From Planctomycetota bacterium (GTDB lineage Bacteria; Planctomycetota; Phycisphaerae; Phycisphaerales; UBA1924): a stretch of 64,000 nt of DNA. The notes under the pieces were generated by a model. The model saw nothing but the letters and a program-made list of their open reading frames with translations, was not told the origin of the DNA and searched no databases. Of this stretch, positions 34,309 through 41,320 are shown piece by piece; the first letter of the stretch is position 1, and every line of letters begins with the position of its first letter. The stretch lies in the NCBI GenBank assembly GCA_020831805.1, contig JAFIFX010000002.1, positions 412,534 through 476,533 on the forward strand, read 5' to 3'. The position numbers were made by a program, and so were the translations under genes.

Positions 34309-34719
34309 TTAGAGGCCGAGGGTGTCGAGGAGGGATTCGAGGGCGACGCGGGCGCGGGATTCGTTGGGGGGTTGGACATCGAGGCGGAGGACGGTGCCGT
34401 GGCCCTCGAAGCTGGTGCGCAGGGTGATCTTCTTGTAGCCGAGGCTGGGCGGGGCGAGGGCGACGATGCGGCCCTGCTGGGGGGTGGCCTCGGCGGACTC
34501 GATGGTGTGGCCCTGGCGCTCGAGGACCTGGCGGGCGGCGATGGTGGTCGGCTCGACGCGGGTGCTGGGGGGCAGGTCGGCGGTCAGGCGGCCGAACTGG
34601 TAGGTGGCGTTGATGGGGGTCGAGCCGTGCCAGGCGCGGTTGGCGCGGACGGGGGTGGGGCCGCAGGCGGTGAGGAGGAGGAGGGGGATGGTGAGGAGGG
34701 GGATAAGGGCGCGGGTCAT
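34309..34719 (-). CDS. Small lipoprotein (DUF3568-like)
   Basis: A 136-residue predicted lipoprotein, with signal peptide MTRALIPLLTIPLLLLTAC (lipobox LTAC, Cys19). The mature part has VEPTTIAARQVLERQGHTIESAEATPQQGRIVA, close to the pattern of DUF3568 proteins, and a short C-terminal strand-helix. The chosen start is ATG 34719; the open frame continues 26 codons upstream through a GC-rich stretch. Function unknown. It lies 195 bases upstream of sucC, with no hairpin seen between. Confidence 0.6.
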   Translation of the reverse strand: MTRALIPLLTIPLLLLTACGPTPVRANRAWHGSTPINATYQFGRLTADLPPSTRVEPTTIAARQVLERQGHTIESAEATPQQGRIVALAPPSLGYKKITLRTSFEGHGTVLRLDVQPPNESRARVALESLLDTLGL

Positions 34720-34761
34720 GGTTGTTGGATCGGCGGGAGGGGGGCGGGGGCTGGAAGATTG

Positions 34762-34879
34762 AATCCTCCCCCGTTTCCATGTACAGACCGGAGACATCCT
34801 TTACAGCGTTCGGAGACATGGTTGACAGTCTCCGTCACGCTTCGCGTGCCACCTCCCCCGTTGGAAACGGGGGAGGATT
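34762..34879. mobile_element. Insertion-sequence end remnant / MITE-like element
   Basis: A perfect 18-base inverted repeat (34762-34779 and 34862-34879, starting AATCCTCCCCCG) encloses 82 bases. Inside are two CGGAGACAT motifs 22 bases apart (34789 and 34811) with TTTACAG and GTTGACAG, which read on the minus strand as TGTCAACCATGTCTCCG and GTAAAGGATGTCTCCG. Tandem ATGTCTCCG motifs of this kind are seen at the ends of IS481-type elements, from memory. No transposase gene is present, so this is a remnant or a non-autonomous copy. Confidence 0.45.
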
Positions 34880-34880
34880 G

Positions 34881-34912
34881 AAAAAAAGCCGCCTCCCGGT
34901 TGGGAAGGCGGC
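34881..34912 (-). terminator. Intrinsic terminator of the small RNA
   Basis: Read on the minus strand: GCCGCCT (34912-34906) pairs with AGGCGGC (34894-34888), extended by a GGG/CCC pairing with one bulged base, and is followed by seven T's (34887-34881). A standard rho-independent terminator for a transcript coming from higher coordinates, where the only candidate is the small RNA/reading frame below. Confidence 0.8.
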
Positions 34913-34980
34913 CGTAGGAATGCCTTGCGGCATGTTTCCTGCATTGGGCTGCGACTCAACGGCAACCCCGTCGAGCTGCT

Positions 34981-35019
34981 TTACAGGCGCAGCCCCTTGG
35001 TACAGTCACAATCGATCAC
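34981..35019 (-). CDS. 12-codon reading frame with super Shine-Dalgarno
   Basis: GTG start at 35019, stop TAA at 34981; peptide MIDCDCTKGLRL. Directly upstream the RNA has AAGGAGGTGATCCAG, complementary over 15 bases to the 3' end of 16S rRNA, with GGAGG 8 bases or so before the start. The codons for KGLR form one arm of the main downstream hairpin, so translating the frame would open that stem. Two Cys codons near the start recall amino-acid-responsive leader peptides, but no gene follows before the terminator. Confidence 0.5.
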   Translation of the reverse strand: MIDCDCTKGLRL

Positions 35020-35224
35020 TGGATCACCTCCTTCAGGCACGGTTCATCCCAGCCGTCGCGGACTGACTGGTCCGCCGCCGGGTGTCTGCCCCCCGGGCCG
35101 TCGCTCGGGGCTCATCGCCCGGGACCGTTCGGCTGGCGCCGTGTCCCGGTCGTCGCGGTCTGCCGTTGGGTTCTGGCCGTGGTTCTCACGCCGTCTGCCC
35201 GCGGGCCGCGTCCGCGATGGTTCC

Positions 35225-35252
35225 ATTATCAAGATACCGGCGAAGGGTGCAA
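35225..35252 (-). promoter_or_regulatory. Promoter of the small RNA
   Basis: On the minus strand, TTGCAC (35252-35247), a 16-base spacer and GATAAT (35230-35225) make a good sigma-70-type promoter in otherwise very GC-rich DNA. The expected start of transcription is near 35218. Confidence 0.55.
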
Positions 35253-35337
35253 GCCGGATGCGGCGTTGTGGAAAAAAATGTTGGGGATGGGGTCGGGGGA
35301 TCGGGCGTGATCGGACCCGTGGGAGGGGGCGTGGGGC

Positions 35338-35520
35338 TTATTCGAACTCGTCGAAGGCGCCCTTCTCGGCCTGCTCGTTGAGGTATTTCTGGAAGTCCGC
35401 CATCTGGTAGGAGATGAAGCAGAAGGCGTGGTGGAGGGCGAGCCACTCGATGTCGGTGGGGTCCTCGTCGAGGTCCTTGCGCAGGCGGTTGAGTTCGGCG
35501 AGCATGGTTTCGGCTTTCAT
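35338..35520 (-). CDS. Small conserved-looking hypothetical protein
   Basis: A 60-residue acidic protein: MKAETMLAELNRLRKDLDEDPTDIEWLALHHAFCFISYQMADFQKYLNEQ... Two predicted helices flank an IEWLALHHAFCFISYQMADF core rich in aromatics; no signal peptide. The composition is unlike random frames in this GC-rich DNA (many Glu, Asp, Phe, Tyr), which supports it as real. The ATG at 35520 is 48 bases from the divergent nitrilase start. Function unknown. Confidence 0.65.
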   Translation of the reverse strand: MKAETMLAELNRLRKDLDEDPTDIEWLALHHAFCFISYQMADFQKYLNEQAEKGAFDEFE

Positions 35521-35568
35521 GCGTGGATGGTAGGGATCGGGTGTTCGGGGGTGCCGGTATGATGCCTG

Positions 35569-36357
35569 ATGCGAGCGCACCTGGTGCAGATGGACATCGT
35601 GTGGGAGGACCGGGGGGCGAACTACGACCAGGTTGAGCGGTTGCTGGGCGGGGATGAGGATGGCGGCGTCGGCCCCGGGGATCTGGTGGTGCTGCCGGAG
35701 CTGTTCGATGTGGGGTTCAGCCTGAACCTCGACGCAGCGGTGGACGCGGCGGGGGAGACGCTCGCCTTTCTGCGTCGGCTGGCCGAGCGTTCGGGCGCGA
35801 CCGTCCACGGCGGGCGGGCGGTGATGTCGCCGGACGGGGAAAAGGCGCTGAATCTCGCGGTGGCGGTGGGGCCGGACGGTGCGGTGCTGGCGGAGTACGC
35901 CAAGGTCCACCCGTTCTCGTACGGCCGCGAGGGGGAACGCTACAACGGCGGGTATGCGATCGGCGGGTACGAGTGGGTGGGCGACGGCGAGCGGCTGCGG
36001 GTGTGCCCGGCGGTGTGCTATGACCTGCGGTTCCCCGAGCTGTTCCGGATCGGGGCGCGGCGGGGGGCGGAGGCGTTCGTGATCGGGGCGAACTGGCCGG
36101 CGGCACGCCAGATGCACTGGCGGACGCTGCTGATCGCGCGGGCGATCGAGAACCAGGCGTTCGTTCTCGGGGTCAATCGCTGCGGGGATGATCCGCACCT
36201 GGCCTACGCCGGGGGGACGATCTGCGTGTCGCCGAAGGGCGAGGTGATCGGGGAACTCGGGGACGAGCCGGGGGTGCTGACGGTGGAGGTCGACCCGGCG
36301 GCGGTGCGGGCGTGGCGGGCCGAGTTCCCGGCGTTGCGGGATGTGCGGCTGGTCTGA
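35569..36357 (+). CDS. Carbon-nitrogen hydrolase (nitrilase superfamily, omega-amidase-like)
   Basis: A 262-residue enzyme with the Glu-Lys-Cys triad of the nitrilase fold: VVLPELFDVGF (E44), EYAKVHPFSYG (K112) and CPAVCYDLRFPELFR (C150). The motifs and length match the omega-amidase/YafV branch, which hydrolyses 2-oxoglutaramate and similar omega-amides. The ATG 35569 matches the family N-terminus (MRAHLVQMDIVWED). It is transcribed alone, away from the small hypothetical gene, and followed by a 534-base gap with a strong hairpin. Confidence 0.85.
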   Translation: MRAHLVQMDIVWEDRGANYDQVERLLGGDEDGGVGPGDLVVLPELFDVGFSLNLDAAVDAAGETLAFLRRLAERSGATVHGGRAVMSPDGEKALNLAVAVGPDGAVLAEYAKVHPFSYGREGERYNGGYAIGGYEWVGDGERLRVCPAVCYDLRFPELFRIGARRGAEAFVIGANWPAARQMHWRTLLIARAIENQAFVLGVNRCGDDPHLAYAGGTICVSPKGEVIGELGDEPGVLTVEVDPAAVRAWRAEFPALRDVRLV

Positions 36358-36442
36358 GCGGGGGGGTGGGGGCGAGGGCGGGGCCTGGGACGCATTCTCA
36401 CCCACCAGTTTTGGGGATGCCGCGCGGGTGAGCGCAGAAGAA

Positions 36443-36477
36443 AGGCCCGGGCTTCGCAGAGCGAAATTCCCGGGCCT
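36443..36477. terminator. Strong hairpin downstream of the nitrilase gene
   Basis: AGGCCCGGG (36443-36451) pairs with CCCGGGCCT (36469-36477), and the loop holds a second stem TTCGC/GCGAA. It is 86 bases after the nitrilase stop. On the plus strand no T-tract follows; on the minus strand TTTCTTCT follows. It may stop transcription in either direction. Confidence 0.45.
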
Positions 36478-36850
36478 CACGCACAGGATCCGGTTGGCGA
36501 TTCGTCGTGCTCGTTCGGTCCGATTCAGCCCTGCACGAATCATTGTGAGAACAGACTAGATTACGGTTCTATTCGCCGGTTGGATCACAGTCTTCGTACA
36601 AATGGGCCATTCGCCTCGCGGTTCGGGCTTGGCGTGCTGGCTGGGGCTGTGCCGGCCTTAGGCCGAGTCCGCTGTTTCCGGACGATCGCCGTGTGTGATG
36701 CCGGGGGTCTTCCGGGCGTCGGGTCGCGGGTGTCGGCCACGGCGTCGCCGGTGGGGCGGTGCGGCTTGAATCCGGGGTTGAGAGTCGGTGGTGTGTCTTT
36801 GGGGCGTCGTACTCAGATGTGGGAATCTGAGGCCGGGACTGGGATTCTGG

Positions 36851-36879
36851 TTGACGGGGGCCTGGGAGGGTGGTAATGA
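36851..36879 (+). promoter_or_regulatory. Candidate promoter of the prepilin gene
   Basis: TTGACG (36851-36856), a 17-base spacer and TAATGA (36874-36879). Transcription would begin about 6 bases before the ATG at 36892, giving an almost leaderless message; no ribosome-binding site is seen there, which agrees with that reading. Confidence 0.4.
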
Positions 36880-36891
36880 TAATGCATTCTC

Positions 36892-37764
36892 ATGTACTTC
36901 CCCGTGCATCAGGCTGGTCGGTTCCGGACGCGGCGGTCGCGTGGCGGGTTCACGCTGATCGAGTTGCTGGTGGTGATCGCGATCATCGCGTTGCTGATCG
37001 GGATCCTGCTGCCGGCGATCGGCAAGGCGCGTGATTCGGCGCGGACGGTGGGCTGCCTGAGCAACATCCGGCAGTTGCAGATCGCGCACATCATGTACAT
37101 GGACGACCACCGCGGGCAGATGGTGGGGGCGGACCTGCCGCATGGGGGGTTCGGTGATCCGCGGGCGTCGTGGGTGACGGTGCTGACGCGGGGGTATCAC
37201 GACGGCAAGGAGGCGCTGCGCTCGCCGGGCGATCGCAGCCGCCAGTGGTCGGTCAAGGACGGGGGCGATCACAACGGGTTGACGCTGAGCGAGGCGGTGG
37301 GGCATCTGGATGCCTCGCCGGACAATCAGTTGCCGCCGTCGCAGATCTCGCGGTGGTCGAGCTACGGGCTGAACATCCTGCTGACGGACCTGAACCCGGG
37401 GGTTGCGGATCCGCGGACGGGGTCGTTCATGAAGTGGACGCGGCAGCATCAGGTGCCGCGGCCGTCGGCGACTGTGCACTTCGTGATGATGACGGAGGGC
37501 TGGTATGGGCCGGGGTCCGAGGCGTTCGCGCGGTCGGACCATGTGCACTCGGACGACTGGGTGGGCGTGCCGGACCAGTTCCTGCCGACGCTGCCCGGGC
37601 TGGTGGTGCAGCAGATGGAGATCGGCGCGCACGGCGGGCCGACGGCGGGGTGGGAGTCTCGGGCGAACTACGGGTTCCTGGACGGGCGGGCGGAGACGCT
37701 GGAGTTCCGGCGCGTGTATGAGAGCCCAAGAAAGAACAGTTTTCTGCCCACGGTGGCGTTCTGA
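36892..37764 (+). CDS. Prepilin-like secreted protein (N-methylation motif)
   Basis: A 290-residue protein with a type IV prepilin/pseudopilin leader: short basic N-terminus, then [30 protein letters not shown]. Cleavage after Gly and N-methylation of Phe by a prepilin peptidase is expected. The rest ([24 protein letters not shown]..., [19 protein letters not shown]) follows the planctomycete DUF1559-type plan of many paralogues, with the C-terminal H/N-x-DG-like strand. Such proteins are thought to form pseudopili or to display domains on the surface. The ATG lacks a clear ribosome-binding site. The next gene starts 28 bases on. Confidence 0.85.
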   Translation: MYFPVHQAGRFRTRRSRGGFTLIELLVVIAIIALLIGILLPAIGKARDSARTVGCLSNIRQLQIAHIMYMDDHRGQMVGADLPHGGFGDPRASWVTVLTRGYHDGKEALRSPGDRSRQWSVKDGGDHNGLTLSEAVGHLDASPDNQLPPSQISRWSSYGLNILLTDLNPGVADPRTGSFMKWTRQHQVPRPSATVHFVMMTEGWYGPGSEAFARSDHVHSDDWVGVPDQFLPTLPGLVVQQMEIGAHGGPTAGWESRANYGFLDGRAETLEFRRVYESPRKNSFLPTVAF

Positions 37765-37792
37765 GGCCGCGGGCATGAAGGAGGATAAGACG

Positions 37793-38587
37793 ATGCGTTA
37801 CGGGCTGAGCATGCTGGCGATGGTGGTGGGGGCCGGTGCGGCGTACGGCCAGTTGCACGATGTGGATGTCGTGCTCAAGGTCGAGGACGGGCGCGTGGTG
37901 ACGGGCAACTTCCTGCCCGATACCGGCGAGATCATTCCGTGGCGGGTGTTCTCGGAGAACTTCGGTTCGAGCGGGTTCCCGAGCTTTACCGCGGATCCGG
38001 GGTTCGATTCGCTGCCGGGGACCTTCGCGGCGAACACGCCCGTGGGGCTTTCGGTCCGGCGTGCGCTGCGCGTCTGGGATGACGGGGCGGAGCACTTCGA
38101 CGCGATCCCGGCCGAGCGGATCGAGATCAACCGCGGCGGGATCGTCGTGCTGACCCCGACGGCCGACCCGGATCCCGGCGCGGCGCTGCCCACCTTGCAG
38201 CTCGGGATCGCCGGTTCGAACGGCCGCATCCATGTGCATCCCTGGTACACGCTGATGTCCCCGGCCGGGGCGGGGGTCTACCTGCTCGAGCTGGAGGTCT
38301 GGGCGGGGGCGTTCGAGCCTTCCGAGCCGGTCTGGATCGTGTTCAACCAGAACCGGCCGGTGGACGAGGTGCAGCGTGCGGTCGCGTGGGTCGAGTCGAA
38401 CCTGGCGTCGCCGGGCTGTCCGGCGGATTTCAACGGCGACGGCGTGCTGAACTTCTTTGACTTCAGCATGTTCATCGCGTTGTACAACGACGAGGATCCG
38501 CGTGCGGATCTGGCCCCGCCGTTCGGGGTGTTCAACTTCTTCGATGTGAGTGCGTTCATCAGCCTGTACAACCAGGGCTGTCCGTAA
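37793..38587 (+). CDS. Secreted protein with C-terminal GC-type dockerin
   Basis: A 264-residue exported protein. Signal peptide MRYGLSMLAMVVGAGAAYGQ; ribosome-binding site GAAGGAGG upstream of the ATG. The N-terminal domain (DGRVVTGNF...PGFDSLPGTF...ALRVWDDGAEHF) is related to that of the next gene. The C-terminus, CPADFNGDGVLNFFDFSMFIALYND...GVFNFFDVSAFISLYNQGCP, is a GC-type dockerin: two calcium-binding-like helical repeats bounded by cysteines, typical of Phycisphaerales surface proteins. Probably cotranscribed with the prepilin gene. Confidence 0.82.
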   Translation: MRYGLSMLAMVVGAGAAYGQLHDVDVVLKVEDGRVVTGNFLPDTGEIIPWRVFSENFGSSGFPSFTADPGFDSLPGTFAANTPVGLSVRRALRVWDDGAEHFDAIPAERIEINRGGIVVLTPTADPDPGAALPTLQLGIAGSNGRIHVHPWYTLMSPAGAGVYLLELEVWAGAFEPSEPVWIVFNQNRPVDEVQRAVAWVESNLASPGCPADFNGDGVLNFFDFSMFIALYNDEDPRADLAPPFGVFNFFDVSAFISLYNQGCP

Positions 38588-38685
38588 TCGTGTTTTGCTG
38601 GGCCGCGATGGGAGCGGCCCGGTTGGATCTGTGGCGTCGGCAACGGCCCGGCGCGGTTATTGTGTTCTCAACTGGAGGCAGAGTT

Positions 38686-39408
38686 ATGAATAAGCAGTTT
38701 CTTACCGTGGCGTTCGGCGCGAGCGCCCTTGGTTTCCTGGCGGGCGGCGCGTCCGCGGAACTGACCGGCCAGCACATCGGCCTCAACGCCGTGGACGGCC
38801 GGCTCGTGACCGAGCGCTGGCTCAGCGGCACCGGTTTCCTCGGCGAGGAGCAGGTCTTCACCCGCCAGTTCGGCATGGCCAACGACGATCCCGGTACGAA
38901 CAGCTTCGGCGGCACCTTCGAGACGCCGGGGGCGATCGGGTTCAACATCCTCTCCGGGCTGCAGGTCTGGCGCGGGGTGGACAGCGGTTTCTCCGCGACG
39001 GACGGCGAGACGATGACCATCAGCTTCGGCCCGGCCTCGGCGACGACCGGGAGCGGGTTCGTGGCGGGCTACAGCACGGCCGTGCGTGACGAGAACACCC
39101 ATCCGACCAACTCGGCGCAGTGGGGCCGTCACCACACGCACAACCTGTTCACGCTGAACAACAACGGCGCGTCGGGCGAGGGCCTGTTCCTGCTGAACCT
39201 GGAGTGGTACTACGAGGCCGGCCCGGGTAACGACACCAGCCTGGCCAACTCCAAGCCGATGTGGATCCTGTTCGACTTCACGGCCGGCGGGGACACGCAG
39301 GAGCTGATCCTCGCGGCGAACTGGGCGCGTGAGTTCGTGGTCCCGGCGCCGGGCGGCGCCGCGGTGCTGGCCCTGGCCGGGCTGGGACTGGCCCGCCGTC
39401 GTCGCTGA
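38686..39408 (+). CDS. Secreted protein with PEP-CTERM-like tail
   Basis: A 240-residue exported protein. Signal peptide MNKQFLTVAFGASALGFLAGGASA; TGGAGG upstream of the ATG. The body is homologous to the preceding gene (DGRLVTERW...VFTRQFG...NSFGGTFETPG...GLQVWRG...ETMTISFG). It ends in VPAPGGAAVLALAGLGLARRRR, a PEP-CTERM-type sorting tail (Pro-rich motif, hydrophobic span, Arg cluster), in place of a dockerin. It is followed directly by a strong terminator, so it closes this secreted-protein unit. Confidence 0.8.
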   Translation: MNKQFLTVAFGASALGFLAGGASAELTGQHIGLNAVDGRLVTERWLSGTGFLGEEQVFTRQFGMANDDPGTNSFGGTFETPGAIGFNILSGLQVWRGVDSGFSATDGETMTISFGPASATTGSGFVAGYSTAVRDENTHPTNSAQWGRHHTHNLFTLNNNGASGEGLFLLNLEWYYEAGPGNDTSLANSKPMWILFDFTAGGDTQELILAANWAREFVVPAPGGAAVLALAGLGLARRRR

Positions 39409-39439
39409 ATCTCGCCGGAGAGACGAGATTCTTCCGATG

Positions 39440-39480
39440 CGGCCCGGCGGGGAGGGGTTCCCGCCGGGCCGTTTTTCTTT
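39440..39480 (+). terminator. Intrinsic terminator
   Basis: A perfect 12-bp stem, CGGCCCGGCGGG (39440-39451) with CCCGCCGGGCCG (39460-39471), an 8-base loop and a TTTTTCTTTT tail. It ends the prepilin/dockerin/PEP-CTERM unit 17 bases before the ATP-grasp gene. Confidence 0.9.
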
Positions 39481-39496
39481 TGGGTATGCTGACGGC

Positions 39497-40414
39497 ATGC
39501 TGAATGTCGCGGTGCTCGTCGGGGATTGGGAACAGATCGAGCCGGTTGAGGGATGGGAGACCTGGTACCTGCTGTGGGATGTGATTCAGGCGCTGCGCGA
39601 GCGGGGCCATCGGGTGCAGACGATCCGCGGCGTCGATCGGCGTGACTGGCCCGAGGCGGACATCGGCGTGGTCCATGTGGACCTGACCCGGACGCCCGCG
39701 GCGTACGCCGAGGCGGCCGGGAGGTATCCCGTGGCGGTCAACGGGGGGTGTCTGGACATCTCCAAGCGTGCGGTCAGCTCGTGCGTGGTGCGGCCAGGGG
39801 ACGGGTACGAGGGGCCGGTGATCGTCAAGTCCGACCTGAACTGCGGCGGGCATCCGGAGGAGGTTCGCGGGCGTCGGAGCAGGGGCTGGGTTGCGAAGCA
39901 GGCAGGATCGGTTGGCAAGCGGATGCCCTGGGCGATGCGTCGGCGGCTGCCCCTGTCGGCGTACCGGGTGTTCGAGCGTCGGTCGGATGTGCCGTGGGTG
40001 GCGTGGCGCAACCCCGGGCTGGTGGTCGAGCGGTTCCTGCCGGAGGAGCGCGACGGGCTGTACTGGCTGCGGTCGTGGCTGTTCATGGGGGAGTGCGGCT
40101 ATGTCCGGCTGATCGGGGCGGAGGAGCGGGTGGTCAAGGCGCGCGGGATCGTGCGGCAGGAGCTGGGCGATCAGGACGACCCGGCGTGGCTGCCGCCGTC
40201 GGTCCGGGATCGCCGGGCGGAACTGGGGCTGGACTACGGCAAGATCGACTTTGTGATGCACAAGAACGAGGCTGTCATTTTTGACATCAACCGCACGCCG
40301 AGCAGTTCGCGGGACAAGTCCCCGGAGGAGCGTGGCTACCAGAGTGGGCTGCTTGCCGACGGGCTTGAGCGGATGGCGGAGGCCGGACTGCAGGCATCGG
40401 GCTTGCCGGGCTGA
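39497..40414 (+). CDS. ATP-grasp-like protein
   Basis: A 305-residue protein. The C-terminal half has ATP-grasp features: EGPVIVKSDLNCGG, VERFLPEERDGLYWLRSW, VVKARGIVRQEL and the Mg-binding end LDYGKIDFVMHKNEAVIFDINRTPS. The N-terminal part resembles the preATP-grasp domain of sugar/peptide ligases. It could join a carboxylate to an amine or thiol; the substrate is unknown. The start ATG 39497 follows the terminator and matches the beginning of the domain (MLNVAVLVGDWEQIEP). A promoter must lie within the short gap or the terminator region. A thioredoxin-like gene follows 23 bases on. Confidence 0.65.
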   Translation: MLNVAVLVGDWEQIEPVEGWETWYLLWDVIQALRERGHRVQTIRGVDRRDWPEADIGVVHVDLTRTPAAYAEAAGRYPVAVNGGCLDISKRAVSSCVVRPGDGYEGPVIVKSDLNCGGHPEEVRGRRSRGWVAKQAGSVGKRMPWAMRRRLPLSAYRVFERRSDVPWVAWRNPGLVVERFLPEERDGLYWLRSWLFMGECGYVRLIGAEERVVKARGIVRQELGDQDDPAWLPPSVRDRRAELGLDYGKIDFVMHKNEAVIFDINRTPSSSRDKSPEERGYQSGLLADGLERMAEAGLQASGLPG

Positions 40415-40437
40415 TCGTTTGGCCGCACAATGCCGGC

Positions 40438-41016
40438 ATGAAGCATTGGTTCTCGTGGGTGATCGGGCTGGGTCTGGTGGGCATGATCGTCATGACCCTG
40501 CTGCTGTCCGGGCAGAACGCGGCGTTGCGGGCGGAGTTGCAGGACCGGGACCGGGCCATCGCGGCGCTGGCGGCCGAGGGCGGCCTGCGTGCGGGCGACA
40601 CGGTGGAGGCGTTGCGGCTGTTCGACGCGGACGGGGAGACGCGGTGGCTGTCGTTCGACGGGGGCGAGCCGGCGACGCTGCTGCTGCTGGTCAGCGCGGG
40701 CTGCCGGGCGTGCGACATCACGCTGCCGCTGTGGGACGCGATGCTCCGCGAGGACGACGCCGGGGTGCGGGTGGTGGCGGTGGATGCGGGGGCACGCCAG
40801 CCCGCCGAGTTGGGTTCATACTCGGATCTGTATCCGACCTGGGCGGCCCGGGAGCAGGAGGTCGGGTGGCTGCGCGAGATCCCGCTGACGCCCTCGGCGG
40901 TGGTGATCGGGCCGGGCGGGCGCGTGCTGGAGGCCTGGTACGGGGCGCGGGCGGCGTCCCGGACCGGGGAGATCCGTGCGGTGCTCGACGCGGCCGTGCA
41001 CGAGGCGGGCGGCTGA
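40438..41016 (+). CDS. Membrane-anchored thioredoxin-like protein
   Basis: A 192-residue protein with an N-terminal membrane anchor (WFSWVIGLGLVGMIVMTLLLSG), a short coiled stretch (QNAALRAELQDRDRAIAAL) and a thioredoxin-fold domain with a CxxC, SAGCRACDITLP, followed by RVVAVDAG and PLTPSAVVIGPGGRVLEAWYG (cis-Pro region). It resembles TlpA/MauD-type extracytoplasmic thiol-disulfide proteins. The substrate is unknown. Probably cotranscribed with the ATP-grasp gene. Confidence 0.72.
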   Translation: MKHWFSWVIGLGLVGMIVMTLLLSGQNAALRAELQDRDRAIAALAAEGGLRAGDTVEALRLFDADGETRWLSFDGGEPATLLLLVSAGCRACDITLPLWDAMLREDDAGVRVVAVDAGARQPAELGSYSDLYPTWAAREQEVGWLREIPLTPSAVVIGPGGRVLEAWYGARAASRTGEIRAVLDAAVHEAGG

Positions 41017-41074
41017 GCGGGAAGCAGAGCCGGGCGTGTCTCCACGACCCGGCCCGCGCGGGGGCATGGTTGGA

Positions 41075-41320
41075 TCAACGCATGATGTCGTAATAGGGGA
41101 TGCAGTTGCGCTGGCAGGCCTTGGCGGCGTAGCAGTCGTTGGAGTAGACATTGCCGTCCGGGCAAAGGACGGGCATCCAGACATCCAGGCAGAAGACGCC
41201 GGGCAGGCAGTCGCGGTCGACATCGAACCCCCCCGCGTAGCTGGTGGCCGCGACGGTCATGGTGCCCCCGACGGCCAGGACGGCGGCGATTTTCGCTGTG
41301 TTCTTGATCGTGCGCTTCAT
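41075..41320 (-). CDS. Small secreted Kazal-like protein
   Basis: An 81-residue exported protein: signal peptide MKRTIKNTAKIAAVLAVGG with cleavage after SYA-G, and a mature Cys-rich part with CLPGVFCLDVW and CPDGNVYSNDCYAAKACQRNC. The latter matches the Kazal inhibitor core (CGSDGxTYxNxCxLxxAxC). It may inhibit serine peptidases or simply be a small disulfide-rich secreted protein. GGAGACC lies upstream of the ATG. It faces away from the glycosyltransferase gene across a 450-base region. Confidence 0.72.
   Translation of the reverse strand: MKRTIKNTAKIAAVLAVGGTMTVAATSYAGGFDVDRDCLPGVFCLDVWMPVLCPDGNVYSNDCYAAKACQRNCIPYYDIMR

Larger units (their letters stand above)
34881..35218 (-). ncRNA. Probable structured small RNA with a tiny reading frame
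   Basis: About 338 nt between a promoter (35225-35252) and a terminator (34881-34912). Three structures are visible in its 3' part: a stem pairing 34946-34953 (GGGCTGCG on the plus strand) with 34988-34995, with an inner stem 34955-34962/34968-34975 containing one G-U pair; a 5-bp hairpin with a GCAA tetraloop (34920-34933); and the terminator. A 12-codon frame with an exceptionally strong ribosome-binding site is inside. No known RNA family is recognised. The 5' about 180 nt are GC-rich and less certain. Confidence 0.5.
36358..36891. other. Gene-free gap before the prepilin gene
   Basis: 534 bases without a supported gene. Short open frames on both strands lack ribosome-binding sites and have no recognisable protein. 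Contents: a long hairpin at 36443-36477, a moderately AT-richer stretch at about 36485-36610 that could hold regulatory sites, and a promoter candidate at 36851-36879 for the prepilin gene. Confidence 0.5.

Noticed and set aside
35019..35033. Plus-strand match to the 3' end of 16S rRNA (CTGGATCACCTCCTT)
   Set aside because: No 16S sequence flanks it. On the other strand it is a ribosome-binding site for the 12-codon frame, which explains it better than an rRNA fragment.
34722..35066. Plus-strand open frame of 114 codons across the IS remnant
   Set aside because: It runs through inverted repeats, a terminator and the antisense of the small RNA, and the protein is not recognisable.
35044..35232. 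Minus-strand open frame of 62 codons in the 5' part of the small RNA
   Set aside because: Its ATG lies in the -10 box of the predicted promoter, and the product is Arg/Pro/Gly-rich low complexity. A shorter frame from 35115 is possible but has no ribosome-binding site.
36580..36876. 98-codon open frame in the gap before the prepilin gene
   Set aside because: No ribosome-binding site, Gly/Arg/Val-rich low-information protein, and it ends in the prepilin promoter region.
39500..40414. Lanthipeptide- or RiPP-type ligase role for the ATP-grasp protein, with the Kazal peptide as substrate
   Set aside because: The genes are 700 bases apart on opposite strands and no precursor-recognition features are visible.
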